A stretch of DNA of 64,000 nucleotides from Melieria omissa (GCA_963971225.1 OZ020268.1:56481900-56545899), one strand, 5' to 3'; positions 47,002 through 59,253 are shown, numbered from the stretch's first letter. The notes: generated by a model not told the origin, from the sequence alone. Translations and numbers: made by a program.

Positions 47002-48070
47002 CACGTTCGTGGACGTGGATGCTATAGCAATCATTTTCATAGTGATGGAAAATGACGTGAATGCTATAGCATTCAAATTTAAAAGCCAATTTTTATTCAT
47101 TTATATTTTTATAAACTTAAATTTTTGTAATGAAATTACATTTCAAAGTTATTAGCAACTGATTCATTAAGTAGTTTTATATGTATTATTTAATTTTTTT
47201 CGGTGTACAGTGAAATTCCTCGTAACTGAATACTCACTATCGCAGTGGTTTTGTCCGGTTAAGGGAGATGTCCGCTTATGGGAGGGAGGCACAAAATATT
47301 AGTTGAAATTGTATCCAAGTGTTTCTCGTTTATTTATTTAATATTTTATATAATTTATTTATATTGATTATTTTATTAGTATTTATTACATGTACAGGTA
47401 AAGTACACACATTGTACAAGTGTTTCAATTTTAATACTGCTTTGGTTGAAAAAATTGTGTAATGATTGATTGCCTAAACCAGTGGCGCTCACAGGCGGGG
47501 TTTTGGGGTTCAAACCCCTCCCCAAACAGAAAAAATTCTGGTACAAAATATGGTTTCGAGTGGTATTTGGCTCAAAAGTTGTGCGCCACTGGCCTAAACA
47601 CTGATTGTTTTAATTTAAAATGTTCATTTTCAAATAAGAGAGATATTTGTAGGTATTATAGGGTAGTGCAGATTTTAAGAACTGGTTGGGCATATTTCTG
47701 AATTTTGTCCGTTTATGAGAGATGTTTTAATCAAAATGGTTTGTAGTATAGTGTCCGCATCTAGTTATTATATATACACGAAGAGAGAACTACTGTTGAA
47801 CAAATAAAGTTATAAAAATATAATAAACCTCTTCTTTTCATGTTTTCTATGAATGACTGCTATAGCATTCACGTCACTCTAGTTGAAAAATTTGATGTAT
47901 ATCGTCGTGAATGCTTTCATTGCATTCTTTGTGAATAACGGTTAAAATATGATAATCTGGCAACTCGAATAATATATGTGCAATCAGATTTCAGATAGTA
48001 CTTATAGTTTCCACAAAAATAGCCTGTCTATTTTTGCAGCTCACTGAAATGTTTACTGTCCGCGAACGTG
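47002..48070. mobile_element. Non-autonomous piggyBac-type element (TTAA target) with nested insertions
   Basis: The ends are 'CACGTTCGTGGAC' (47002-47014) and, inverted, 'GTCCGCGAACGTG' (48058-48070), one mismatch in 13, each abutting TTAA (46998-47001, 48071-48074), the hallmark of piggyBac insertion. Inside are subterminal inverted copies of 'gacgtgaatgctatagcatt' (about 47053 and reversed at about 47853). No transposase is present. The middle (about 47208-47760) has pogo/Tigger-like words ('cagtgaaattcctcg', 'gtccggttaagggagatgtccg') that may be a second, older insertion, and a small hAT MITE lies within that. Confidence 0.82.
47480..47591. mobile_element. 112-bp hAT MITE with perfect 8-bp target duplication
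   Basis: Perfect 9-base inverted ends 'CAGTGGCGC' (47480-47488, 47583-47591) and an exact flanking duplication 'gcctaaac' (47472-47479, 47592-47599). CAG(T/G)GGCG termini and 8-bp duplications are diagnostic of the hAT superfamily. The interior holds a G/C-rich palindromic stretch ('ggggttttggggttcaaacc'). Far too short to code. It lies inside the piggyBac-type element, so it is the younger of the two. Confidence 0.93.
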
Positions 48071-48264
48071 TTAAGAATATTTTTCCGTGATCTAAAGATG
48101 TTTTTCGACTCTTTAAACCTTTTGGCAATTTTTCGTAGATTTTTTTAGCTATAAAGCTACAACAAATGTCTTCCTTTTTATTGTCCTGAGCTCGCTTTCC
48201 ATTCTTTTAGTCCTGGTCTTGAGTCCAAACTCAGTTCATCACACTTTCTTCATTGGCTACAAAA

Positions 48265-49593
48265 AAGGCAACGATTGCCTTATACACCTGCAAAAGGGCA
48301 CTGGGGAAAACCTGGGGCTTAAAACCAAATATGACGCACTGGGTTTACACGGCTGTCGTACGACCCATCTTAACCTACGGGTGCCTGGTTTGGTGGAATG
48401 CTTTGGAAAAAACACTGCTCCTCCAACACCTCCGCAAAGTTCAAAGGGCAGCCTGCGTCATCATCACGGGCGCTCTTAGGACAACACCAACTTCAGCTTT
48501 AGAAGCCCTGCTTCACCTTATTCCGCTAGATCTGCATTGTAGGAAATTAGCGGCTATAACAAGCTATAGGCTACGGGCTAACGGCCAATGGTCGGAGTCT
48601 AACCGGGGTCATGCCAGGATACTTACTCTCTTGAAGGAGTTCGGGGAACTGGACTCTTCACCCCCCCAATTGCAATTTAACAAAAAGTTCACAAGCACCA
48701 TTCCAGACAGGAACAACTGGGAGGAAAGCTCAACATCCTTAATAGGAAACTCACACCAGATATACACCGACGGCTCCAAGTTAAACGGAGCTGTTGGTGG
48801 AGGCGTCTTTTCAGACTCACTTAGTATAAATTACTCTTTTAGACTGCCGGACTACTGCAGCGTATTCCAAGCAGAGGTTTCAGCCATTGAAGCTGCCCTG
48901 AATTTGATCAAAGAGGGCAGTGTCTCTAGGCGAGATATTAGCATTCTCTCTGACAGCCAAGCGGCTATCAGGGCCCTAGGGTCTCATGTTCTGACTTCCA
49001 AAACAGTGATCAGCTGCCGCAAATCTCTTGACGAGATGGCTGAGCAGCTTAAAATCCACCTTATATGGGTGCCTGGTCACAGAGATATCCCGGGGAACTG
49101 CAGGGCAGACGAACTGGCTAGACAAGGAACGACTAGGGAGCTATCCTCAGAACTCGCCGGCTTAGGTATTCCATTGAGTACCTGCAAGCTGGTGATAGAG
49201 GAAGCGATGACCAAATCCGCTAACAATGCATGGGCGGCCTCAGAGACAGGCAAGACAGCGCAACAGATCTGGCCAAAGCTGGACCGGAAGCGCACCAAAA
49301 GTCTGCTAAACCTCAATAGGGGCACGCTCAGGGTTGTTGTCGGAGTCATCACTGGTCACTGTATCCTTGGTAGCCACGCCATTAGATTAGGGCTGGGCCA
49401 CCTGGCCAACGACTTCTGCAGAAGCTGCAGAGACATAGAGGAGGAAGAAACAATTCTCCACCTGCTTTGTACTTGTCCTGCTCTTTGTAGGAAACGAAAA
49501 AAACATCTAGGGTTTTACCATACAGCCAACCTCGCGGACTTATCGGAGGTTGATGCCAAGAGCCTAATACGCTTCATCACCTGCTCGGGATGA
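48265..49593 (+). pseudogene. C-terminal half of ORF2 with RNase H (5'-truncated, frame open)
   Basis: 443 codons with no stop before the natural end at 49591-49593. The first ~90 residues are the end of the reverse-transcriptase connection ('WVYTAVVRPILTYGCLVWW', 'LRKVQRAACVIITGAL'). The RNase H domain follows with its four acidic positions: 'IYTDGSKLNG', 'QAEVSAIEAAL', 'ISILSDSQAAI' and 'WVPGHRDIPGNCRADELAR'. A cysteine/histidine cluster after it ('CRSCRDIEEEETILHLLCTC') matches the terminal motif of I/R1/LOA elements. The reverse transcriptase and endonuclease are absent, so it is not functional. The apparent start codon lies in the target duplication and is fortuitous. Confidence 0.93.
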
Positions 49594-49711
49594 TTTGAGA
49601 CATCCTAACAACAAATAAAAGGGGTTAGAGATCCTGTGGTATCACAATGGGCCTAGCTTGGCCTAAGTGAGCTCTCATATGAGAGCTGCCACTACCACCT
49701 ACCTACCTACC
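48265..49711 (+). mobile_element. I/LOA-type non-LTR retrotransposon, 5'-truncated, recent
   Basis: A perfect 12-bp duplication 'ttggctacaaaa' (48253-48264, 49712-49723) brackets the insertion. It starts inside the ORF2 C-terminal half, keeps the RNase H domain, has a 118-base 3' untranslated region, and ends with a (CTAC)n tail ('cctacctacctac') rather than poly(A), as in I-group and LOA-clade elements. The uninterrupted frame and exact target duplication mark it as one of the youngest insertions here. Confidence 0.92.
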
Positions 49712-49723
49712 TTGGCTACAAAA

Positions 49724-52319
49724 TTTGCCCACTGCACCAATGATGTCATCTCATTGGTGAATATGGAGGGAAAAAATTGCTTGCAGACTCATTGCTTTGT
49801 CTCTGGACGCAAAAAATTTAACAATAGAATTTTAATGGACAGGTTTTTTTGTTTTTGATTTGTTTGCCGAACAAAGCATCCAAGCAAATCGCCAACCGGT
49901 AGACGATCAAAAGCTGTTAAACTTCAATAAATAATATTCAAATTATTTAAATTGACTGCAACGGGCGCTGTCTTTAAGACCACAACTTAAGTGGCATTTA
50001 CTGATAAATCTCGGCAGTTTCGTGACTTTCGTTGGGTACTTAAACAAAAAGTGTATATTCAACAAATGATTGAACGGTTCGCCGAAATTTTCAAGGGAGA
50101 TTATGTCATACGTGTTGTACTAAATGTTAATTGTCTTATTAGTTTTTATAAAACACGACAACTGAGATCATAAATTGAGTCGTCAATGACAAAATTTTGT
50201 TTGTGCAGAGATTGCCACAAGTTTGAGTAGGAGCGAAGATGGAAGGGCAGAGAAGGAAATTCATTTAAAAAATTCTACTACTATAGAAAATAAGTTCAAA
50301 ATTTTAAAAAGTTTGAAGTTTTGTAAAGATTAAAGTTTTTTCCAAAAATTTTCAAGTATGAAACTTCGAACACACACCACTCAATCACTTAACAATTCTA
50401 CGAAATGTGCTTAAATCATATAAAACTTGTGAAAATCACATAATAATTCACCATATCCGTAACGAAGCCGCTGAGTTGTGTGGCGCTGCCGACTTGTCAA
50501 TTTAGCGTGGCGGCAGCCTTTGTATGGCAATGGCCCCAAGAAAAGAACCAGAATGGGCCAAATCATGAGCACCTAATCACCAATCGCACCTATCGATATA
50601 AATAAACGATTAACACCGAAAATCGCTAAAGGCAAATTGTGTGTGGTGCTGCTGTCTGGCGAGTGTCGCTATATAATTGTTGTTGTTGTTGTCATTATTA
50701 TCCATTAATGCTGTATTCGCTTCAAATCCGCAAAGCCAGCAGGCACAAAGCTTTTGCAATGATTTGTGAAAAAAATTTTGCATAAAAGAACAACCAAAGC
50801 GGGCGTCAAGCAGCAATAAAGAAATGATGAAAATATAAAACAAGTCAAACTGTCCGCAACGGCTCAACTTTCAAATGAAGAAGCCGAGTGCGTTGAGCGA
50901 ATGTCAAGTCGTTTCCCATTAATCATAAAACCAATTCATATGCATTCTTCAGGCTTTTATCACAGATTTTGTGATTTGAATTTTTAGTTTTTTTAAAATA
51001 TTTTTTTTTATCAAGTTTTTACTTTTCAAAGCCACCACTCAATTTGGGTTTTGTGTATTTGCTGCAATCAGTCAATCGAGCTCAAGCCGGGGTGACGGAC
51101 GATTGTGCGGGGCGGGCCCGCCGGCCAGTGACTGGGCGTCGTTTTAATGTTTTCGGCACATTGGAGAATGCGTGCGGCGCGCGTTTGACACCTGCGGCGC
51201 GCGGTGTGACGCACACCGATTCGAATTTGAGTTGAGTTTAATTGCAGTTCGCGTGACTGCCAAAAACTCCAACAATTTGCAGTTTTTTTTCTGTTTGTCT
51301 ACTTTTTCAATTGTTTTGATAAACTTGAGCCAACGGACTTTCCGCGAGGCTTTGGACAGCGAAGCGCAGCTGCCACTCGATGGTGTCAAGCACTTGCTGT
51401 TGCTGTTGTTGTTGTTGTTGATATGAGTTTATTGCGGTTATGTTGTTGTTGCTGCTCTCATATATATTTGTTGTCGCTCAGTTCATTAACCCGTGTTGGC
51501 GCTAGCAAAACAGCAGCAACAACATTGGGGTTGAAGGTAAAAGCAAACAGCAAACAGCGTGAAGAAGAAGAAGAAACACTGTTGGAGGCTTTCAAAGCAC
51601 TTCGCATTCGCCTTCTGTGCGTTCTCTGCGTTGGCCACGCTCGACACTGCACAAGTGCACCTAAGTTTATTTGTGGCATGTGACCCACAACTGGGTCAAG
51701 TCGCACCGAGATTTCGTTTCCTTCAGTTTGCTGTGCTTTGTGCGAAAAATGTGTATTGTTTTTTCTATTGATTTTTTTGCAATTTCAGCTTGAAGTCTTA
51801 ATCGCAGTTTAAGGCAATTGATTAATTATGTTGATACACTGCAACAATTCACCGACTTCAAGGCTTCACGACCAATGGATTTTCCTATTGTGCAAGTACT
51901 CAACATTTAAACTCGACCCCATTGTTTTACAATATTTTCAATTATTAGCAAACGGAGCGTAAGAGTAGTAAACACACTACAACTATTGTTCGAATAGTTT
52001 AACCCTGGATGAATTAAGACAAAGTTGGGAACTAGTTTGGGTTTTATTGTTTTGAGTTAAGCGGGGGGTAAAATTTTGAGAATATATTCTTGAAATGTTT
52101 AACAATAAGATAAGACAAAAAAATACGATTTTTCGAAAGTGTAAACCCTTAAAGGTTTTTAATAGTTTAAATTAGGAACTTGACGAGATTCAGATCAATT
52201 TGGAACGGCTCGAGAGTTCTAAAATAAGTTAATAATTAAGTAATAATTAAACAAATAAATAAAATTAATTAAAAAAATTTATAAAAATTAAATTTAAATC
52301 TAACAAATTCAAATATGAG
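49724..52319. other. Non-coding DNA, no gene seen
   Basis: The GC-richer block at 51060-51720 has overlapping frames on both strands without any domain. It contains a TTG run (about 51391-51420). The rest is AT-rich. Confidence 0.45.
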
Positions 52320-53100
52320 TATTCTTTTAGATCAATAGCTCCCATTCGGTTTGGGAGTTACGGGACGATTCGGAGCTACGATGGTATGAACGATAGGCTG
52401 TGAATAGTAGACTTTTTCAAAGTCTTTAAAACAGATTTGCTTAACTTTCCGCAAGCAAGATTGATCCGTTTTTGAAAAGCTGAAGAGTTCTGCAACAAAA
52501 ACAAGTGGCTTTAGAAGGCAACTTCTGGTTTAGGAGCTAAGCCCGAGTAAAATTATGATGCATACGAGAATATTGATCATGGTTGTACACACGTACTGTC
52601 TTCTATATTCAAGATTTTCCGGTGAGATAGCGGCCAAATTTACCCATTTTTTTAAAGTTTAAAACCTCTTTCACAAAATAAGGCATTTTAGGATTTGCAG
52701 GTAGTTGAACCATTTGAAGCTATAGACATAGCTGTAGATAGTTGACCATTTTCAAAGTCATACTTTAAAATAGAATTTCTCCACTTTCCGGTGGGATAGC
52801 GACAAGATTAAACCGGAGAAAGCATGAGAGTTCTACTAAATAATGAGCCATATTTCAGATCACTAGTCCACCTGATTCAGGAGATGCAGGCTGTTCATAG
52901 CTGTAGCTAGTTGACTTTTTTCAAAGTCGCCCTTCAACATTGAGTGTTTCGGCTTTCCTATGGGCTAGCAGCCAGATTGACCTATTTTTGAAAATCCACA
53001 GATTTCTACTACAAGAGGAACCTTATTTCAAATTGCTAGCTTCACAAGCTGTTGAACGATTTTGAAATATCCTAAACAGTTTTTTAAGTTTTTAAAGTTT
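52320..53100. repeat. Degenerate satellite B, second locus, regular 169-170 bp unit
   Basis: The unit anchor 'ctttccggtgagatagcgg' or a variant has its 'tttcc' at 52446, 52616, 52785 and 52954, giving steps of 170, 169 and 169. Other shared phrases are 'gaaaagctgaagagttct', 'gattcaggag.t.caggc' and 'tttcaaagtc.tactt'. The unit is the same as at 10840-11410. Non-coding. Confidence 0.88.
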
Positions 53101-53380
53101 GTTCTTTGCTAAACTTTGGATTAATTTCAAGTATAAAGCGACATTATTGATCAATTAAAACAAAAAAATAAATTAAAAAAAAATAATACAAAATATACCG
53201 TACACTAATTCCTGTTATAGACATTCCAGATTTAATCTGAAGAAGTATTTGCATCACGGCAAATCCATAAAAAGGCAAATACAGTTTCGGCTATTGAACC
53301 AAAGTGGAATTGATTAGGAAAATATGCAAAAACCGGTTCAAGTTCGATAAGACACATTATAAATGATAATATTACAAACT

Positions 53381-53440
53381 ATTTATTTATATATATAAAT
53401 ATATATTTATATATATATTTATTTATATATATATATATTT
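53381..53440. repeat. (TA/TTTA)n low-complexity run
   Basis: Sixty bases of A and T only, immediately before the next dispersed repeat. Confidence 0.85.
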
Positions 53441-53445
53441 AACTA

Positions 53446-54847
53446 GTAGGGCCCTGCGGCTTTGCACGCAAGTTTGAAGTCAATGGGCCCAATAATTGAA
53501 GTTTCCTCATACTACATTCTATGGGCAATGCCACGCCTCTTTTATGTAATGCCCAATCCATTCCTCCAGTCGAAGGGTATGACCCGGTTTTATTGATATG
53601 CGACTTTCAGTTCCAAAGTTACGCGGAAAATTTCAGTTACAAAAAATATACCGCTTCCCTTGTCAACGCCCGTAAAATTTTGCCAGTATAATGAAACATC
53701 TATGAGACGATGGTATACAAAACTTCAAAGCTTTCCAACTTATTGTTCCGAAGATATTCCACATTAAAAATTTGGGTTCTATGGGCGGTGCCATGCCCCT
53801 CGTCCAAAGCCCACTCTACGCTCCTTGTCGAAGGGCACGTCGAAATCGTAAGTATGTGCCAAATATCTTGATGTGTGATTTGCAGTTCAAAAGTTATTGA
53901 AAACAATAGCGTCGCTTAAAAAGTGCCACGCCTCTTGACCAACGCTCACAAAGTTTTACCAGTGAAACAGCACATCTAAACGGTGGCCCCCCACCAAATT
54001 TTAATGCTGCCCGATTTCTCATTCCGAAGATATTCCATATTGAAAATTTAAGTTGTATGGGGGGTGCCACGCCCCCTTATCAAAAACCCACCCTATTCCC
54101 CCTATCGAAACGCTAAATCGTTTGACACCGGTATTGCTGTGACAAATATACCGTGGCTGATTTGTTATTATAGTGGGCGTGGCGAGAAGGCATATCAGGT
54201 GGGCGTGATCAATATTATATATCCTGTGTTAATATCAACACAACACGGAACCATTTGGTATTAATACTGATTTCCCAACATGTACCGCAGCTTCGTTTTG
54301 TTGGTTTAGTTGGCGCGGAAAGTGGGCGTGGCCGATTATATTATAGCCTATGTTTGCCGTAATAACACGCTAAATCGTTTGATACCCGTATTGCTGTGAC
54401 AAATATACCGTGGCTGATTTGTTATTATAGTGGGCGTGGCGAGAAGGCATATCAGGTGGGCGTGATCAATATTATATATCCTGTGTTAATATCAACAAAA
54501 CACGGAACCATTTGGTATTAATACTGATTTCCCAACATGTACCGCAGCTTCGTTTTGTTGGTTTAGTTGGCGCGGAAAGTGGGCGTGGCCGATTATATTA
54601 TAGCCTATGTTTGCCGCAATAACATGCTGAATCGTTTGATACCCATATTGCCTTAAAAAATCATACTATAGATGAGTTTTGTTACCATAGTGGGCGTAAG
54701 AAGGGGGCGTGGTCATTATCATATAGACTATGTACCATTCCCACAGATAAAAAATGTTTGGTGCTTATTTCATCTAAATCGGTTCAGTGGTTTCTGCCTG
54801 ATTGTGGCTCATAAAACGTCACACTTGTTTTTATATAATAGTATAGA
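53446..54847 (+). repeat. Dispersed repeat of the GGGCGTGG family, near-complete copy
   Basis: It begins 'agggccctgcggctttgc' and ends 'tatataatagtatag', the end matching the window start (1-168) and the beginning resembling 63874 onward. The left part carries CCACGCC-type words near 53530, 53792, 53924 and 54066; the right part carries the complementary GGGCGTGG-type words near 54175, 54323, 54432, 54580 and 54693. Repeated phrases ('ccgaagatattccacatt', 'tttgcagttcaaaagttatt') show it is built of diverged units. No coding frame. The superfamily is unresolved; a Helitron/DINE-type origin is possible because of the internal tandem units. Confidence 0.75.
54111..54640 (+). repeat. 257-bp tandem duplication inside the dispersed repeat
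   Basis: 'cgctaaatcgtttga' begins at 54111, 54368 and, as 'tgctgaatcg', at 54625, so the step is exactly 257 twice. The first two units are almost identical over their whole length ('gtggcgagaaggcatatcag', 'cccaacatgtaccgcagctt'), so this duplication is much younger than the rest of the element. Confidence 0.92.
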
Positions 54848-57139
54848 AGTGTAGATAGAGTATAGATTTAAATTTCCAATATTTTTTGGGCAGTAGACAA
54901 ACGATCGCGCAAACAGTCCACACAAATGTGTTCACACACAAACTCTGAACACATTTTCGCAGCAATCGCACGATTGCAATCAATCAAATACGCATTTGGA
55001 CAGACAAACAAACAGACAGACAATTGTACGCGTTATGTTGGTATCTCCTATGGTCTTGAGATGAAACTTGCCCGTTCGGTTTGTTTAGTGGTTAGTGCTG
55101 CCAAATTAATAAGTAATAAGGCACAAAACTTGCAGCCGTAAAAAACGCTGAGTCGAATTTTTACTGAATTATTTTATTTGTATTATTATTGGTTTTGTGT
55201 TTTTTGCTTATTTCCATGTATGAATGTGAACATGAAACTCGATTTGGCATGCTTATGAGAAGCTGACAGGCAAAGTTCTATTTAAACCATATTGGGCGCT
55301 GCAAGTGTCAGTGCGCTGTCAGTTTGCATTTGATTCAAATATAGGAAATTCACATGCCTACACATACATCTACGCACTCGTACATATAGACACATAAAAG
55401 TAATGGAAAAATAATTAAGTAAATAATAGGATTTCGGCGAGGAAAATCATTTCGGCTAGGCCCAGTGGTGGGCAATGAGTGGCACGAGAGTGTGGTAGTT
55501 TTAAGTTTGAGTATTGAATAGTTTGAAATTCTAAATTATGTGTTTAATTATTCGAATTTTTCTTTAATTATATTTTTATTAATAGAATTTCTTTATTTTA
55601 GTAATATTTTTTGTTATAATTTCTGTATTATACTTTATTTTATATTTATTGTATTTTTTTTTAAGGAAATTCTTTTTATATTTTCAAATTTATATTTAGG
55701 GAGTAAAATTGTATTTTGAATTGAACTTTTCTGCAGAAATTATTTTTATATTTTCAAAATTATATTTAAGGAAAGAAATTTAATGCCACAAGTGAGTTTT
55801 TAATGCAAATTCCCTCAAAAATTACTCCACACACACCACTGTACTTTGGTGTTACTCATTTTGTTATTGTTGTTGTTGTATTATAAAAAGTTTGCGCTGC
55901 CAAAAGATTTTAATTTTAATTCTAGCCAACCACATACAAACGTCGCCAGTGTGGGAAGTGCAAACTGGTTTATTTCGCATAGTCAAAGTCAATGTGGGTG
56001 CTTTAGAATATTTTGATATTTGAGTTTGGCAAACAAAAGTTATAAAAATAAACGATTAATAAGAAAAAATCAAGCAAGACAAAACAGAACCCACCAAAAC
56101 TGTGAACAAAGTTAATTAAAAATTGAAAAAAAAACTAGTTTTGATTTTATTTTGTTTCTTCAGTAAGTCCCAATACGATTTTTTCAATGAAAAATTTAAA
56201 TAAAAAAAATAAAAAAAATAGAAAAAATATAATTGCAACAGACTTGACATAAAAAGCAATTTGAGCATTGCATTGGTCTGGCGTTGATTTATGAATTAAT
56301 TTATGCAATTTTAATTAACAATTTGAATTTTTGTGTGTAAAAAATGATTTAGTGCGGTTGAATGCAGACAATGGCCAGCTGACTGTATTGACTGGGCGTG
56401 CAGATAAAATGCAAACAAAGGCTGACTGCATGCATTTCAATGTCAATGTTGCTGTTGGTGCTTCAACTGCAGCTTCAACTTTTTTGCTCATGGAAAACTA
56501 ACAAAAAACTACTGTGGATTCTAAACGCTTCAAATGCTTCAAGTGCGAACTAAAAACTATGCGCACACACTGTGCAAACAACTAACTATGTATGTGTATT
56601 TGTATGTTTGTAAATGTATTCATGCGACTATGACTTTAAACTCTTTCAGTGCCAAACGTTGGCGGCGTTGCACATATCCTGTCGTCTGAGAGTAAAATAG
56701 AAATAAAAAAAGATGGATTTTCTCATTTCCGTCACCAAATAAAACGACAAAGGCACCGACACACACAGACAGCCGCATCAGTCAGACATGTTGCATGTTC
56801 CGCAGACATTTATTGTGTTGCCGTAGTTACGCGCTGTTTGCATGCATGTGGCGCCTACAGCTGCCGTCTCTCTCTCATGCCGCCCACCACTCACTCCACA
56901 GGGAGCCTCACTATCGATTGTCGTTTTTCATTGTCTGCACAATGTTACGACAGCATTGCCGCCGGTGCATTTACCCCAAAATACGTGACAGACAGCCTCA
57001 CGCTACGAGCGCGCATCATCGAGTGCGATAATGACAATTCAGTCAGCTGACATGGACTGATTTGCACTTGCAACGCCGGCACGATTATCACCCTCACAAA
57101 TAGCAAAAGTCTTGTTGGTATTTTGTTGTATATATAGTG
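54848..57139. other. Non-coding DNA, no gene seen
   Basis: AT-rich with a diverged ~80-base duplication near 55665-55790 ('ttatattttcaaa.ttatattta'). The plus-strand frame 56649-57050 lacks an ATG and a domain. Confidence 0.45.
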
Positions 57140-57141
57140 TA

Positions 57142-57973
57142 CAGTGTGTCCCAAATGTATGTGTTGAATGATTTTTGTACTCCAAAATATTTGAAGAAAA
57201 ATTCAGTTACATTTCTGTGTTTTGTCAGAGTCACTGAAACTGAGAATTTTCTTCTCCAATTGAGGTTCTCCAGTTAGGCTTTAATTCCACATATCACATC
57301 AATCAGAGAACATATAACATGTCGCCAACACATAAACCATCAAACAGCCCATAGAGTCCATTCCCCGTTGCGTCCCCCAGACTAAATCAATCATCACAGA
57401 GGATTATGCTACATTACCCAATTTTCACGCTCATTAGCCCTAAACAAGAAGAGCTAAAAGTCTGAAATATAGTTAATTTTGTAATAGAACTCAACACCTA
57501 TCCAAGGAGTGGTGGAAATCTACAGATGTTTCCACTGGAAAGCCAGGAAAACCAATGACGAAGCTCAGCAGCACTCAGCTCCTCTTCAAAGAGCAATGGA
57601 CAGCCATAGGTGTTTCCACTTAAAAGTCAAGAAAATCAATGTAAAAGCTATGAACACTAGAAACAAAGACAATCTTATGAAAGACAATCTTACGAAAGAC
57701 AAACTTATTTCTTATGACTGTAATTTCTTTTTTGAATTTTTGAATTTCAAGACAATTTAGCATTAAATATTTGAAGGCTCTTTTGATTGAGTGAGAGCCT
57801 TTCATACTTATTTCATATTCGATTTCATTCATTCATTTTTGATACTTCATGCTTAGCTCACTCTTACCTCTAAAATTTATATCTAAATTTATATCTAAAA
57901 TCTAGAGTTAAGTTATCTCATCTCACATTATCTCACAAATCATAGATCTCACTCAAACTTTTGCTACACACTG
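57142..57973. mobile_element. Candidate TA-flanked element with short CAGTGTGT ends
   Basis: 'CAGTGTGT' at 57142-57149 is inverted at 57966-57973, each next to TA, as in Tc1/mariner insertions. The inverted repeat is only 8 bases (11 if the flanking TA and one more base are counted). Inside, 'ggtgtttccacttaaaagtcaagaaaa' or a variant is duplicated 84 bases apart (about 57523 and 57607). No transposase. The short ends keep this tentative. Confidence 0.4.
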
Positions 57974-57975
57974 TA

Positions 57976-58505
57976 CGTATTTACTGAGTATTGTGTGCTG
58001 ATAGTGTTGGCTTTTGTATAATTATAATATAATATAATTAATTATAATATAATTAATTATATTATTGTATCAGCACAGTCAGTTGGTTGACTGTCAAAAT
58101 GACAGCGTACATCGCGTCCGTTCGGCTTGATTGAGGGCTATGGAAGCTGGTTTCCATACTTGACGGTAATTCAAGCTCAAGTTGCAGCAAGAGCATAAAA
58201 GTCTTTTAACATTAAATTGCCGTTGACACTTTAAGTGTCAGCTATTGCGAGATTTCTGTTGGTGTTGTTGTTGTTGTTGTTGTTGTTTTATGCATAGTTA
58301 CTTGCCTTATGCAATCTTGAAAGGGAAATGAAGGACGTTCAGTGTACGGCGGGTTTAAGAAAAACCCCAACATTAAACGAACTGACAGTGGGAAAAGTGC
58401 AGTAAAATAGTCGCAGAAGTCGTGGAAAGAAGAGGTAGTTAGAAGAAGAAGCAGCAGCACTTGGCTAATGGCAAACCTATGACTCAGTATGTGACATAGA
58501 CTAAA
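57976..58505. other. Non-coding; AT palindrome and (GTT)n run
   Basis: A 52-base AT-only palindromic stretch lies at about 58017-58068 and a GTT run at 58260-58287. Nothing else is recognised. Confidence 0.6.
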
Positions 58506-59253
58506 GCCTGGTTCTGACTATGTCATATTCACTGACAACAAACACTGCCATATATGTCATGTTCGTCATATGTCGTCAAATGCGTTCTCATTGCACGGCA
58601 AAAACTGACGAAAAATACATATGACAAGGTTTGACATCGATTGAAGTCAAATTTCGGTGTCAGTCGACTGACATGTCGTTCTCACTTTGATAGTCAAATA
58701 CGATTTGAGGTCATATTTTCAAAGTAAACAAAAGAGTTGATTAGCTTTCGTAAAGCAAATTTCCCCAAAAGCCAGCGCAAGGCTTGCTGGTGCGTTCGAT
58801 GTTTATTTGCAAATAACATAATTTGTTTTTTTTCTTTCATTCTGTAGTACGTCTATAAAAAATGTATTGCAAGAAAACGTTGTTACTGAAAAACGTCATA
58901 AGTATGTTGAAACATGTTTTTATATGATTTTACTTCTGTTATTGCTGACTGCCCTCAAAGCCTTAACGTTTGAATTGCTTAAGTTGCAACTCTGCGTTTG
59001 AAAAGAGTTCAACTTGACATCACTGTTTCTTGCTGCATAGTCATTGACAAACGATTTGCCAGAATGTTGACATATTATGTTTTGTCGGCAAACGTAGTAA
59101 AATAGTTCTTTCGACACAAATTCTATCGTTCTCATTTGATTGTCATTTCGTATGGCAAATCATAGTCTGCAAACGCAAATGACACCATATGACAACCCGT
59201 TCTCATTTAACTGACTACAAATGACACCATATTTGACATAGTCAGAACGGGGC
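58506..59253. mobile_element. 748-bp TIR element rich in TGACA and GTTCTCA words
   Basis: The ends 'GCCTGGTTCTGACTATGTCA' (58506-58525) and its inverted partner (59234-59253) match at 18 of 20 bases. Internally 'cgttctca' recurs four times (about 58580, 58677, 59127, 59200), alternating with many 'atgac'/'tgtca' words such as 'catatgacaa' and 'aatgacaccatatgaca', giving subterminal repeats on both sides. No clean target duplication: the flanks read 'actaaa' and 'ataaca'. No transposase is seen. The minus-strand frame 58920-59135 has no domain. Confidence 0.72.

Noticed and set aside
56649..57050. 133-codon plus-strand frame
   Set aside because: No ATG start, overlapped by other frames, no domain; composition effect of a GC-richer block.
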